64,000 nt of DNA from Litsea cubeba (GCA_012931725.1 CM022951.1:69081992-69145991), one strand, 5' to 3'; counted from the first letter of the stretch, positions 48,667-59,895 are shown. Notes: generated by a model from the sequence alone, not told the origin. Program-made: numbers and translations.

Positions 48667-48675
48667 TTAATCATA
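48667..48675 (+). repeat. Target-site duplication, left (TTAATCATA)
   Basis: Matches TTAATCAAA at 50079-50087 in 8 of 9 bases; 9 bp is the Mutator-type length. Confidence 0.75.
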
Positions 48676-48798
48676 GGGGAGTTGACGGGAAAAAACTCTA
48701 TAGGTGGTCTCTATACAGATAAGGACCCGGTAAAGCTTTGGAAAAAGAGAAGGTCCTCAAGTTGCTTTTTTGGCTTTTTTATTTTGCCGTTTTACAAT

Positions 48799-49065
48799 AT
48801 GGTCGATATCGACCATTTTGTCGTGTTTAACAAATAAGACAGTTACAGGTTGGAGAAAATCCGATTGACAGATTGGTCGGTATCAAGCATCAGGGCTCAG
48901 TGGTTATCGACCATTCTATCATATTCAACAAATAAGACGGTTACAGGTTTGAGAAAATCTGATTGACAAATTGGTAGATATCGACCATCATTGCTGAGTT
49001 GTGATGGTCGATATTAACCATTCTGTCATGTTCAGCAACTAAGACAATTACAAGTTAGATCACCT
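48799..49065 (+). repeat. ~103-bp tandem array inside the MULE, about 2.6 copies
   Basis: Each copy starts with a GGTCGATATCGACCATT variant and continues AACAAATAAGACAGTTACAGG, then GAGAAAATC.GATTGACA. Copies begin near 48799, 48900 and 49004; the last is truncated. Confidence 0.75.
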
Positions 49066-49351
49066 GTTACATGACAACATATTCACATTGATTACCTGTC
49101 ACACTCACATTTTCACTTCATGACGACTGTAATATAATTTAGAGAACAATCAGACAGTTAGATCCTCGTCGGATCCAAAGATCTAACTATCCAATTCCGT
49201 TAAACCCTAGCTACAACACCACAACTAAAAGAAGAAGAAAAGAACTAGGGTTCTCTCTCCATCAAAGAAGAAAATGAATTAGGGTTTCTCTTTGCGTCAA
49301 ACAAGGAGAAGAATTAGGATTTTTTTGTGCATCAAAGAAGAAGAAGACGCT

Positions 49352-49830
49352 ATGAGTTTCAGGTTCCAAAACCTTCTTGTCAGTCCCATATAGAGGCTGG
49401 CACGTCCTAGTTGCAGACAACAACCTCCTCCTCTAACCCGTCGGAAACCGCATCTCTGCCATTGACCTCACCAAATCCCAAACCCAAACCCTACCCTACG
49501 AGGCCTCCTCCAACATCTCCCTCGACGCCGTCTTCCTCATCTGGGTCAACGACTCCTCCCACGCCCCCCCTTCATCAACCTCCACCACCACATCATCCTC
49601 CACCGCATCTCCTTCAAGCCCCATGTGTCCATATCCGCTTTATCCTCGACGACTCCCTTCTCGCCTCACCATCATCGGAAAGCTCCTCCAGATCTAGCAA
49701 GCCCCCGCCTTCTGCCGCGAGATTTTCCCCTTCCACCTCCTCCGCACCTTCGCTGACTTCGGCGCTTCGTTTATCACCATCGACTTGAGCCTGGACTCCA
49801 ACTACATCGCTAGATCCAAGCATCATACTA
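49352..49830 (+). pseudogene. Broken gene-like segment captured in the MULE
   Basis: C-rich, codon-like sequence, unlike the AT-rich surroundings. From ATG at 49352 the frame reads MSFRFQNLLVS, then stops. One frame over, it continues YRGWHVLVADNNLLL, a TAA, GNRISAIDLTKSQTQTLPYE and VFLIWVNDSSHAP. A further shift gives FINLHHHIILHRISFKPHV and PRDFPLPPPPH. At least one stop and two frame changes break it. The parent family is not recognised. A different frame is open over 125 residues but is Pro/Ser low-complexity. A captured, decayed exon is the best reading. Confidence 0.55.
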
Positions 49831-50078
49831 CCCAATTGTTTTGCTTGGACCGATCCAAGAGTTCCGAATTAAATGGAGTGCTTATGCTCTTGTATTTTAG
49901 AAACGAATGGTTGAAAGAGATGGAGAAGATGACTGACTGGGATGCCGCACTTGACAGTGAAGGTCGATATCGACCATTCCAAAAAAAAACAAGATGAAAG
50001 GGATCCAAAGGACCCCTTCTGTCAACACGATTTTACTGTCTATCGGCCATCTATAGGGTTTTCTCCCGTAAATTCTCC

Positions 50079-50087
50079 TTAATCAAA
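50079..50087 (+). repeat. Target-site duplication, right (TTAATCAAA)
   Basis: Partner of 48667-48675. Confidence 0.75.
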
Positions 50088-50217
50088 GCTAACAATCAGT
50101 TCATATATTTTACTGTATTTTTGTTGTTTTATCTCATATAACGTATCTATATTGGTACGACCAATTCAATCCCAAGAAAGAAAAACATGGTTTTAAAAAT
50201 AAGAATTGGGACACTTC

Positions 50218-50444
50218 ATTGGTCATAGCGAGTCCGGATCACCTATCGTAGTTGTTACACCTTCACAGTGAGTGGATCAATAATAGTCCGCCACGTCATC
50301 CAAAAACTTAGGCGATTGTAAAGTTTAAATCAGATTAAAGAAAATCACATAAATTTTTGGATGATGTGGCGAACTGTTATTGGTCCACTCACGATGAAGG
50401 TGTAACAACTACAATTGGTGACTTGAACTCTAGCCATAGCCAAT
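50218..50444. mobile_element. MITE with ~100-bp imperfect TIRs
   Basis: TCACCTATCGTAGTTGTTAC...GTGAGTGGATCAATAATAG...CCACGTCATCCAAAAA on the left is repeated inverted on the right, so almost the whole 227 bp folds as a hairpin. Outer ends ATTGGTCATAGC and GCCATAGCCAAT are also complementary. No target duplication resolved. Confidence 0.75.
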
Positions 50445-51954
50445 ACCATGTACATGTTGTTCCATACACTCGTCCTAAAGTAATTCTGAGGTTTTAAATT
50501 TGTCTTTATAATAAGAAAAGAAAATATTTCTTGAATTGAAACAACTTATATCTATTAATAGAAACTACTTTTATTTAAAATACAAAAACATCCATTAAAC
50601 CACTCAAATTAAAAATATAGAGTCCTGATCTAATAATGATTTCTGACATCTGCAATTAGGTGAAAGCTAAAAGGATGGAAAATTTCCTAAGTATAAATCA
50701 TCCCTACAGATAAGATTGCAAATGGGTGTCCAATCATCCGAAGTCCCTAATTTCGAATAAAGTAAGTTTGGTGTCTATTTTTGAATTCCGAAGAAATTCG
50801 GATATGGATTTAGATGCATGCATATCAGATCATTCAGATCGATCTAGAACCGGTGCTATGTATGCTCTAAGTTCTAACCTGACGATCCGAATTCAAGCTG
50901 CAGATTACATTCATATATTAAATACATATAGGTCTTAATAGCCTATATAACTTACTTAGCTTTAATCATATATCATATAATAGCCCCGTTGTGTATTTAA
51001 AAAAAATGTTTTGAAGCTTTTCATCCAATTATAATCCGGCACTCCACATCTTATTTTGGATTTGGATCTAGAACTGAATCTGATTTTTAAGTTATTATGA
51101 GATTCAGATACAATATACAGGTTCCGTGTTGAACTGGAATTGGAATCCAGTTCCAAATATCATTATTCCACCTTGAATCTAACCTATTTGCATTCCTCAA
51201 GCCGGCTAAACAGATGGGATGTTGGTAGGCTCTATTGCACAACAAAATTCAAGTGGAGGCTTTGGATCTTCCATCTATCAGCTCTGTCAAGCATTTCCAA
51301 TCATATTATTGATGGCTATGAAATAAAAGATCGTCTTTATTTGCCAAGTGTCCACCAAATAAGTAGGCAGTCTCGTAAAAGAACGGAGGCTCTCCCTGAA
51401 TTAAAGACGTCCACACATGGACTTGTTGGAGAAAACTCGACTTCTTTTTAATTCTTTGTCCATATATGAAATCTCTACAAAGTAGAAGGCTGCTATGAGA
51501 AACCATCTTTAGCTTGAAACCATGTAAGAAACGTTTCTAATTTTCCATTATGCCACAGTTGCTAAAAACGTTTTAAGAAATATGTTGCCGTTTCAAACCG
51601 TACCCTGTTTGGGCATGCAGAATTCCAGTTACGACTCTCTAACCTGGCAGTGGTGGCAAAAGTCAAATTGTCTACCCCAAGAAATGAGGAGAAAATTAGC
51701 TCACAAGAACTACTAATTTTCTAGCTATGTACAATGTACATAAGTTTTAATACATTGAATGCTATCGATTATCCATTTCACGGCTTAAATTAATTAGTCG
51801 ATACCATCAAATAAGCTTTAATTTTCAAGTTAGATAAGGCATAAACTCTCTGGTAAGGCTCCTAAAAGAGATTCTTGTAAGGGAAAGCTAGAGAGGATCT
51901 GGATTCTGGAATATAAAGTTTCCTCTACAGATTCCAAAGCAGTCAGCTCTCCCT
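50445..51954. other. Intergenic, no gene supported
   Basis: AT-rich with short open frames (longest about 100 residues at 51140-51451, non-ATG context, no domain). Confidence 0.5.
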
Positions 51955-52040
51955 CATTGTAGTTGGGGCCCATGTAGAAGTAGAACCATGCTAAAGTGAC
52001 ATATGTGTTCTACCAAGAAAAAAAAAAGTGACATGTGGCT
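51955..52040 (+). repeat. Direct repeat pair A, copy 1
   Basis: ATTGTAGTTGGGGCCCATGT...GTAGAACCATGCTAAAGTGA...AAAAAGTGACATGTGGCT; second copy at 52238-52327. Confidence 0.85.
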
Positions 52041-52237
52041 GAAGCAATTGATCATATTTCCAGGGGACCGGTAAACAGGGTCGACACTTAGGGGGCGGAT
52101 GAGGGGGCAGATGAAAGAGAAACTGGTTCTCTCTCATCCCATCCTTACGTGTCTTACCCCGTTTGGTCCAAACAGGGACTCCGTTTCTTATTTCCAAATG
52201 ATGGCGGCTTATTTCCAGATGATGGGGTACCAAGTCA

Positions 52238-52327
52238 TTGTAGTTGGGGTCCATGTAGCTAGAAGTAGAACCATGCTAGAGTGACATGTGTTTTACCAAA
52301 AAAGAAAAAAAAAAGTGACATGTGGCT
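52238..52327 (+). repeat. Direct repeat pair A, copy 2
   Basis: Direct copy of 51955-52040 with a few substitutions and small indels. The 197 bp between the copies include a short tandem TTATTTCCA.ATGATGG. Confidence 0.85.
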
Positions 52328-52704
52328 CGGTTCTAGGTACTAAGACCTGTGTCTGACTCAATCTGAGTCATTTATTAGGCCTAGACCAGTCCCATATGAC
52401 CAAATCCAGCCGATGGACATAAAAAAAACATCAGCATATATACCATTTCTTTGCTCCTCTACCAGCAAGTTATCTTCTTGCAGCCCACCAATCAAGTAAT
52501 TCTGATTTCACAGAAGAGTTCTTATTTTTCTTTTTTTTTCACGCCATCATCCATATATAATGGGCCCAGATTCGGAAAACGCAGATCAGGAAAGTGTACA
52601 GCATCCCAAGTGGTCCAAATAATGCTTCATAAAAATACTATTCAATCAGGCAAATCCCACAGCAGATTGAAGCCCAACAATACACCACGACAGCACAAAT
52701 GACA

Positions 52705-52723
52705 TATATATATATATATATAT
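52705..52723 (+). repeat. (AT)n microsatellite
   Basis: About ten AT units preceding direct repeat B. Confidence 0.85.
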
Positions 52724-52807
52724 GAATAAGGCTCCCCTAAGTTTAAATTTAGGATAAGGTAAGCTCAAGTGTGTCGTGGGGCCTACTTGGGGACCCACAT
52801 GGGGATG
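52721..52807 (+). repeat. Direct repeat pair B, copy 1
   Basis: TATGAATAAGGCTCCCCTAA...GATAAGGTAAGCTCAAGTGT...GGGGCCTACTTGGGGACCCA; second copy at 53072-53158. Confidence 0.85.
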
Positions 52808-53071
52808 GGGTGTGGGGGATTTCAATTCCTCCCTGTAAAAAATCAGTCTCAACTGTAATTTCTATCATCTCCATTGGGCCCAAGAGTTTAATGGTCAACA
52901 ATCCATTCGGATTGATATATAGTCAATCCAACGGTCCAGTAAATTCGGATCTTACGGAAAGTTTGTGAACATGTACAATTTAAGGGTGGTCATGTGTTTG
53001 GTCCATTTGGATGGACCAAAGGTGGGCCCCACAAGCACGACAGTACGAAATTTTCTCCCTAAGTTCGAGCT

Positions 53072-53158
53072 TATGAGTAAGGCTCCCCTAAACTCAAGTT
53101 TATGATAAGATAAGCTCAAGTGTGTGGTGGGGCCTACTTGAAGACCCACATAGGGATG
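53072..53158 (+). repeat. Direct repeat pair B, copy 2
   Basis: Direct copy of 52721-52807, about 350 bp downstream, ending roughly 370 bp before the bHLH TATA box. Confidence 0.85.
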
Positions 53159-53530
53159 AATAATATGTGACACTGACGTATAATCCTAACCATTCATTTC
53201 TGATTGTTACAGTTTCCGCACATTCATTTGTGATTGTAACAGTTTCCGCAAGATCACAATTTCCCAATGTAGTAACGCCATCCATGATAAAAATAAGGAG
53301 GAGGAAGTCCCTGTCCATTTACTCTAGAATGTATGTAGACACAAGAAAGCTCCGAGCTATCCTTTCTTCCTTTATGCTGTCCTTTACACATTTAAAGTTC
53401 GAAACTCTGTCCAGACCCAACGCGAATGGTGCTTGAATTAAAATAATGCAAAGGGAAAGAGCTTATGCCGATTACACTTGATCTCCTCCTTGATATTGTT
53501 TGTAAACCACCACCGTCCCCTTCTTCCCTT

Positions 53531-53537
53531 TATATAT
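53531..53537 (+). promoter_or_regulatory. TATA box of the bHLH gene
   Basis: TATATAT in TTCCCTTTATATATTTT, about 190 bp before the ATG. The leader between is purine-rich (GAGAAAGAGAAGG type), common for plant 5' UTRs. Confidence 0.6.
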
Positions 53538-53723
53538 TTTTTTCCCTTCAACAATCTCCAAAGCACCCAAACAGAGACAAGGAGATAGGAATCTGGGTCT
53601 ACACCGGATCTCCTCCTTCAATTGCAGATCATCTTCTTTCATAAACTAGAGACATAGAGATATTAGAAAGAGAACCCCACAAAAGAAAGAGAAGGAGAGG
53701 AAGAGAGAAAAGAGAGATCTTTC

Positions 53724-54833
53724 ATGGTCGACTCAAGAGGAGATATTCCTAAACTGCTGGAAAGCATGAATTACGTTGCACCCAGTTTTCATTTCCAGCA
53801 AGGAGATGAGATGTACTTCCAGAATCCCATCTCCCTGCTGCAACAGCAGCAGCAGCAGCAACAGGCAATTCAAGATATGTTCGTCGTGGGTCCTTCTGTG
53901 GGTGTGGAAGATCGCCACCCGGCTGTTAAGGTTCCAACAGCCCAACGCAGGAACATGGGTGCACCAGTGCCCATCAATGAGGATCCGACCGATGATACTC
54001 GCAACAACAAGAAGAGGAAGATCATCCACAGGGATGTAGAGCGCCAGCGCAGGCATGAGATGGCGATGCTCTATTCGTCCCTGCGGTCGCTTCTTCCCAT
54101 TGAATATCTCAAGGCAACAAAACCCAACAAACCCATCCTCCTTTTTCCTTCTCCTTTCTATTTTTATCTGAGGTTTTCTTCTTTACGAGATACATTAAGA
54201 AATAATAAAACTGACGCAAGGAGTTCTAGACTCTCAAAACTTATCCAATAGACTTCATCTGATCTTGGTTGCCTTTGGATTTAAGTTTTTTGATGTGGGT
54301 TTTGGATGGTTTTGTAGGGTAAGCGGTCGATATCTGATCACATGAATGAAGCTGCAAATTACATAAAGCACCAGCAGAAGAAGATCAAGGAGATGACGGA
54401 GAGGCGAGATGCTCTGAGAAGGATTATGTTGCCTCCATCAGCAGATCCTGCTGCTCTTCACATGAATGGCGACTTCCCTGCGCCTAGTGTATCAGTCGCG
54501 CCTTGTTTGGTGGGCGTGGAGGTGATGATAGGCAGTGGTTCGCTCCTGGATGGAGTCCCGCTGGCTATGGTGATCCAAGTGCTTGAGGAAGAAGAAGGGC
54601 TACCTGTTCTTAGCTGTGTTTTTACCAACGTAAATGAGCAGTTGATTTACACACTCCAATGTCAGGTAAGGATCTCTTTGTGTTTGTTTCTTCAAAATCC
54701 AAATCCAAGGTGCTCTTGATTGTCTTTTAATTTTTAAGGGATGCTTGTTCTTCTACAGATTGATGATCAGAGAGAGCTTGATCTGCACGGGTTGCAACAG
54801 AAGCTGATGGATTTAATTCTGCCCTCCTGTTAG
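53724..54833 (+). CDS. bHLH transcription factor, bHLH36/118/120 type, three exons, 270 residues
   Basis: Exons 53724-54113, 54318-54665 and 54759-54833. The first intron starts with GC (AAG|GCAACA), with no usable GT nearby; the second has a normal GTAAGG donor. Order: N-terminal variable region with a Gln8 run (40-47), a KKRK nuclear-localisation-like cluster (96-99), a basic region with His102, Glu106 and Arg110 (H-E-R, the E-box/G-box contact set), helix 1 LYSSLRSLLPIEYLK, then helix 2 from SISDHMNEAANYIKHQQKKI. The C-terminal half (about 180-268) resembles the ACT-like fold of this subgroup. The protein is complete, and family length is about 170-270. It should bind DNA as a dimer in the nucleus. 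If intron 1 is retained, the frame stops at 54249-54251, truncating helix 2. Confidence 0.93.
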
Positions 54834-56116
54834 ATTCCAAGGTGCTCTTGATTGCTCTTGAACTAGAAAAAAAAAAAAAAAAAAACACCAACCCCTATGG
54901 TTTGTTCTCTTGGTTTGCCTCCCATAACTTGCTCAACAACAACAGAAAACGGTACAGAAATTTCTGCTTAGAATTAGGGTTTTCTACTGGCACTAACAAT
55001 ATATACAAACCTCTCCTTAGTTAGGTCTAGGGTTTCTTACATGGAACATGGAAAATAAGGAATCTCTCTCTGTCTCTAATAACTCGATCACTTAAAATTA
55101 GGGTTTCTACATGTATTAGTGATACAAAACGCTCCTGAAGGTTAAAGATTTCTTAGGATTTCGCTTGGCTGGTTAGGGTTTGCACGTAAATTTATAGTCT
55201 TCTCTTTCTCCCATGCAAATATTATTGTAGAGTACCAATCTAACTCCTTGCGTTGTTGGGTATTCCCTCTCCGAGTCTCACAGTTTTTTAATGCAATTTT
55301 CTTCATGAAAATGTTGTATCTTGTATGAGAAATTAAATTGGCAATGGTACGACATCAGTGTTTTCATTTCATCTTGTATGTAATTCCAACGGATCAAATT
55401 GAGCTAGGAAGAAGAATATTAGAAAATATTAACACTCATGATCTTTCGTCTCACAAAATTAAAGAAAATAAATATAGAGAAACTGAACATAGAAAAAAAA
55501 ATTCCATCTTCTTCCAAATTGATTCTCTGATCATCATGTGAAATGATTCCAATCCTCAGTAATTTTTAATTTCTTAAAATCATCAAACTTTAATTCCATA
55601 ATTAGATAAATCAAGCATGTTTTTCTAGAAAATTAAATATTCTCAAGTGCACTACGCACATACACACTCTTGCTTTCGGACCTCTAGGAAGGTTAAGATG
55701 CATTTTGCGCATGTGTGCAGTGTGCAGCTGAACATATACAAATAATTAGTAATTCAAATCTCTCTTTTACAAATAGTTGCTTCATATTAATGATAAAAAA
55801 AAATCAGATTAATTTCTGTTCATGAAACTTGGTCAACTATTACACCCATAAATGGTTTTCCATCCCAAAACCTAATTTTGGAAGGGGAAAATGTGTAGTT
55901 CATCTCTAGCTAGTTCTATGGTTCATCTACTTAAAATAGTGAAGACTACCTAAAAAATCCAAATACACCGAGTTCTTGACAAGGATCAAAATAATAGATG
56001 ATTTGTCTCTACCATCAATCTATTAGGCACGATCATGGTTAAACCGCTATAGGATTGGATAGTTACAAACACCTTCATGTGATTATCAAAGGACACTCTG
56101 TGACGGCAAGCATCTT
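54834..56116. other. 3' UTR of the bHLH gene and intergenic
   Basis: A segment at 54839-54857 repeats GGTGCTCTTGATTG from the end of exon 2/intron 2 (54710-54723). Otherwise AT-rich with no gene. Confidence 0.5.
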
Positions 56117-56297
56117 TTTTCTTTTTCTTTTTTGGTACCCCAGCTTAGGGGAGTTGGGACCGTAAGGAAAGTAGACCTTAATTGAGGTGCAGTAAATAGC
56201 ACTTAAAAAAGGTAGGACGGCCCTCAGGTGAGGGAAGGTGGTTACCTAGGGTTGAACTCTGGGCAATAAGATAAGAACTGATGCTCTTACCTATGCT
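56117..56297 (-). repeat. tRNA-derived SINE, minus strand, with target duplication
   Basis: On the minus strand: GCATAGGTAAGAGCATCAG (A-box region), AGAGTTCAACCC (B-box region), and a tail TAAGCTGGGGTACC followed by an A-rich tract. Flanks GGCAAGCATCTT (56105-56116) and GGCAGGCATCTT (56298-56309) are an 11/12 target duplication. Confidence 0.85.
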
Positions 56298-56529
56298 GGC
56301 AGGCATCTTAAATACGGTTAGGTGGAGATTTCTTTTATGGTGGCACATGAGCAAGATGAGCTGGGAGGAAGCTTGTACAAGCTTATAAGTCTGTGATTCA
56401 TCACCTAGATCTACCCAATTGGCATGAAACACAGGCCTTGGCCATCCATGAACAAAATGTTTGATCCATTTATGAAAATACAATCAAGAACCATGACCAT
56501 GTAGGTAATAGGCTTGAAAATAGGCCAAC

Positions 56530-56588
56530 CATCATCATCGTCTTCATCGTCGTCGTAATCATTGTCTTCTTCTTCTTCTTCTTCTTCC
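56530..56588 (-). repeat. Compound trinucleotide microsatellite
   Basis: CATCATCATCGTCTTCATCG continuing into (TTC)n; antisense it would read Asp/Glu runs but no gene contains it. Confidence 0.8.
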
Positions 56589-59204
56589 AATTGCACGACA
56601 CTAGTGTTTGCTAAAGTAATTTACTATTACACTCTAAACTATGAATATTCAAGATTTTTACCATCAAACAGTCCATCAAGTGTCGGTTAAAATAACTCTA
56701 CTATTGCGCTAAGTAGATGTTCCGAAATCTCATCTTCAACATCATCATCATTGTGTTATCATCTCTCTTTCTCTCTGTGTGTGAATAAGGAAAGGAGTGC
56801 AAGTAAAAAAGAGACGCACACGAAGCACATCACACAGATATCCAAAGTCCTAAAACACAATCTCTTAGAAAAAAACATAAGAATGTAGAGTATTTTATCT
56901 AGCTAATATCTGTTAAAGTGCGTCTTAATTTGTCAATCCTCCATCAAGGGACTATGTACCTCAAAATAAATGGTCACATAAGCCCACCCAACGGGCCTAA
57001 AAACCCATCAATATCCAAGGACCATGTGCCTTAAATTAAACTGTACACATGTCCCACTCAGTAGACCTTAAAAACAATTTATATCTAGCCTATAGTATGT
57101 GGGGCGCAATGTGCTAATAGGAATCTTTTGGAATATCAAAATAGTACGTAACACACGAGTCAAAGTTAACTTGAAAGCCGTTTTACCCTGTTGTAAATAT
57201 CTTGAACAGAGGAAGGGGGGTGGAATGACTGGAACTTGCAAACTCATGGTTGTAACAATGAACACCCTGTGAGCTGTATTACTGGCTATTCATTTGTTCT
57301 CCTTTACACAAACTGCTCTTAAATGTTACCATGCTTCTAAGAATTACATTCTCCAGTGTCGTAAACAAACCAAAAACAGTTTATTATTGCCTATTACATT
57401 TTCATTCTCCATGAGAATTTTGTACCAATTGAATTATATATTAGAGTAATAATTCATATATGTTGCATTCCATCCACCACAATCTTCTATATAATTCAAG
57501 ATTTTATGATAAAAAGTATTAGTGAACTAAGTTGCAATGTCCATTAGTCTTTACCATATTTTGATTATATAGAAAACCAAGATTGCATTTTTCTTACTTT
57601 ATGCACCATTACCAGGTGCAATACTATTAGCTTTGATTGTTTGTAGTAACAACTGATGTGCATATTCTCCATAAGTTTTTCTGGGTGTAAGTATTGACTA
57701 AAATGCATGCTTCTTCTGCATTATTCTATGTAAGACTGGCAGTGAAACTAATGGAAATATATGTGTGGGAGTGGGAGTTCTAAATTACTACGGAATGATC
57801 AGTGCAAAGAATTCTTTTGCACTATATTGTGTGATAAAGGACCCCAGCCAACTTTAATTTGATGTGATATCGCCATCAATCATTATGATCGAATGATCCA
57901 GAACAGCCATCAGAAATCACTAGATGGATGATCGGATTAAGCTCAAATGAAGCTTCCATTTTACAGGTTCTTGATTGACAACCAAGATTATATAATTGCA
58001 AAACCATGTGAATATATAGTGTGTTAGCTGGACGTCTCCAATGAAGATGGTAAGAGGGGTCTTAGTTCATCCATGGTAGGCCCACCCTAAAAAATTGTCC
58101 AATCTATTCAAAAGGTGGGTGTCTGAAAACCCTTCCATAATACTATGGTGGGAATACTTCAGCATGATCGAGTCTTTCCTCTTACATGGAGATAACATGC
58201 ATTTCCTAGAAACAAGCTCAAAATCATCATGTAAAAACTTTTCCCTTCTTGTTGAGAAACTTTTCTAGATACTAGAATTTTACACTTGTTAGAGGAACAT
58301 ACACCCCAACACACGGTTTTTTTTTTTTTTTTTTTTTATAACATGTGTTTCATACAAGATGAGACTTTGGGCAAAAGCTTGAGTAATTGAAGTGAGAGAA
58401 ATATTTGGTTGGTGTCCCTTGTCCTTTAATATTTGTAGAATTATTAGCCTTTCCCTTGGACAAATAGTTAAAAATGGGTGGATATTGTTGGTCATCTTAA
58501 AATCCCTTATTTGTTTCATACAACTTTAACCTAACCTTTTTTTCCCTTTCCCTTTCTGGTTTTGTAGGTCTCTCCTCAAGGTTGCAGAATAGAATATTGT
58601 GCAATGAAATATCAACTCTAACGTAGCCTTGCTCTTTAGAAAAACAGGCTAATAGATTAATATATATTGCGACTTTTTTTTCGCTAAAGATATATATTGT
58701 GACTTTTTTTTTTTGGCTAGAAATATATTGTGGCTTTTTATTCAGAAGTTAGTATGCATGAAATGACCAGATAACGTACTTGTAATTTCTTGAGAGCTTA
58801 TGTATAAAGAGCTTTTCATTATTATATAAGAAATCCAAATAAATATGCCACGAATTGTTACTATGAAGTTTCCCCAATGATTCTAACACTCTTTTGCCAT
58901 CTCTGATCACATGGTGTGTAAAAAATTCACCAAATGCACATTTGCAGATGAGTATGTTCTAGATTTCCTTCTGGTGTATTTTAAAATTTTTTTATCTATA
59001 AATCTTATTGCAGGGCTCCAGTGCAACACACAATATAAACCATAGGGACATTTATATTAACCACTGTACTTTGTAACCCTTACAAAATACCACCTTCCTC
59101 ATTGTTTTTACAAATAACCACTGTCAGCTTATTGATAAAGTTTACAAAATCTTCTTTTAGAGGAAACACGATTTTGTAGATCCAACTTGATTCACAAAGG
59201 GTTG
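56589..59204. other. Intergenic, no gene supported
   Basis: AT-rich, with a 22-base T tract at 58318-58338. A weakly inverted pair (about 59040-59130 and 59500-59590) may be the ends of a decayed TIR element. Confidence 0.45.
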
Positions 59205-59325
59205 CTAAATTGGTTGGCAACTTCTGCCATCCGGATACCCTCTTCCTACATGTGTGGGATTCCTCTTTTCACTTGTGTGGGCTCTCATGGGTCCTAGCCC
59301 TCTTGGCTGAGGTACCCCAAAAGAA
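59205..59325 (+). repeat. SINE-like fragment, related to 59706-59880
   Basis: Shares TGTGTGGG.TTCCT, ACTTGTGTGGGCTCTC, CCTAGCCCTCTTGGCTGAGG and a TACCCCAAAAG end with the neighbouring SINE. The head is unclear. Confidence 0.5.
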
Positions 59326-59705
59326 TTTATTTAAGATGGAATTCAAGCAATAATGTGAAAAGGACAATACACTCCAGTCAATCCAACCGTGTTGGATCCC
59401 TCTATTTAATCTAAATTAGTTCCGATTCTTTTCTAAATAAAAATAAAAAATTCATCCCTGCAGTAAATTGAATTGGTCAAAAACCAACTTTTAACTATTT
59501 GTCAAGGCGATTGGTCAAGATTTTCAAGTTAATAGAGGTCATTTGTATAACAGCAAAGGTATGGATGATTATTGTATTTGTAATTGTACCAAAAAAGATT
59601 GTTATATATAAATCCTCCTAACTAAATAGATGACATCCCCTCCCAACCATTCCAAGCCTGCTCCATGGATTCCAAAAACAGAACTGCTCACTTGTATGCA
59701 TTGAC

Positions 59706-59880
59706 CTCGCATGTCACTCGGCTACCCAAGGATTGATCTTTAGGTATACCACTCTTCCCACGTGTACGCCTATCCCTACCACTTTGTGGGCTTCCTTTTA
59801 CCACTTGTGTGGACTCTCCTTCCTACAGTGTGGGCTCTCTTAGGCCCCAGCACCCTAGGCTGATGTACCAAAAAGAAAAC
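59706..59880 (+). repeat. SINE with perfect 15-bp target duplication
   Basis: CTTGTATGCATTGAC occurs at 59691-59705 and exactly again at 59881-59895. The body has CCACTTTGTGGGCTTCC, CCACTTGTGTGGACTCTCC and CCCTAGGCTGATGTACC, followed by an A-rich tail. The final words align with the SINEs at 47184 and 56117. The tRNA-like head is poorly preserved. Confidence 0.85.
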
Positions 59881-59895
59881 CTTGTATGCATTGAC

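Larger units (their letters stand above)
48676..50078. mobile_element. MULE-like element with gene-like fragment (candidate Pack-MULE)
   Basis: Ends GGGGAGTTGACGGG and (inverted) GGAGAATTTACGGG continue into AAAAAACTCTATAGGTGG and AGAAAACCCTATAGATGG: about 26 of 32 terminal bases match. It is flanked by a 9-bp near-perfect duplication. GGTCGATATCGACC sits about 100-125 bp from each end. Inside are a ~103-bp tandem array and a GC-rich, codon-like but broken segment. No transposase is present. Family and layout match the element at 21375-22180. Confidence 0.85.

Noticed and set aside
49411..49788. 125-residue Pro/Ser-rich open frame inside the 48.7-kb MULE
   Set aside because: Low-complexity and opens without ATG; the neighbouring broken frame has the more protein-like sequence.
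59040..59600. Possible TIR element around the 59.2-kb SINE
   Set aside because: Inverted similarity (ACAAAT.ACC.CT words) is weak and ends could not be set.
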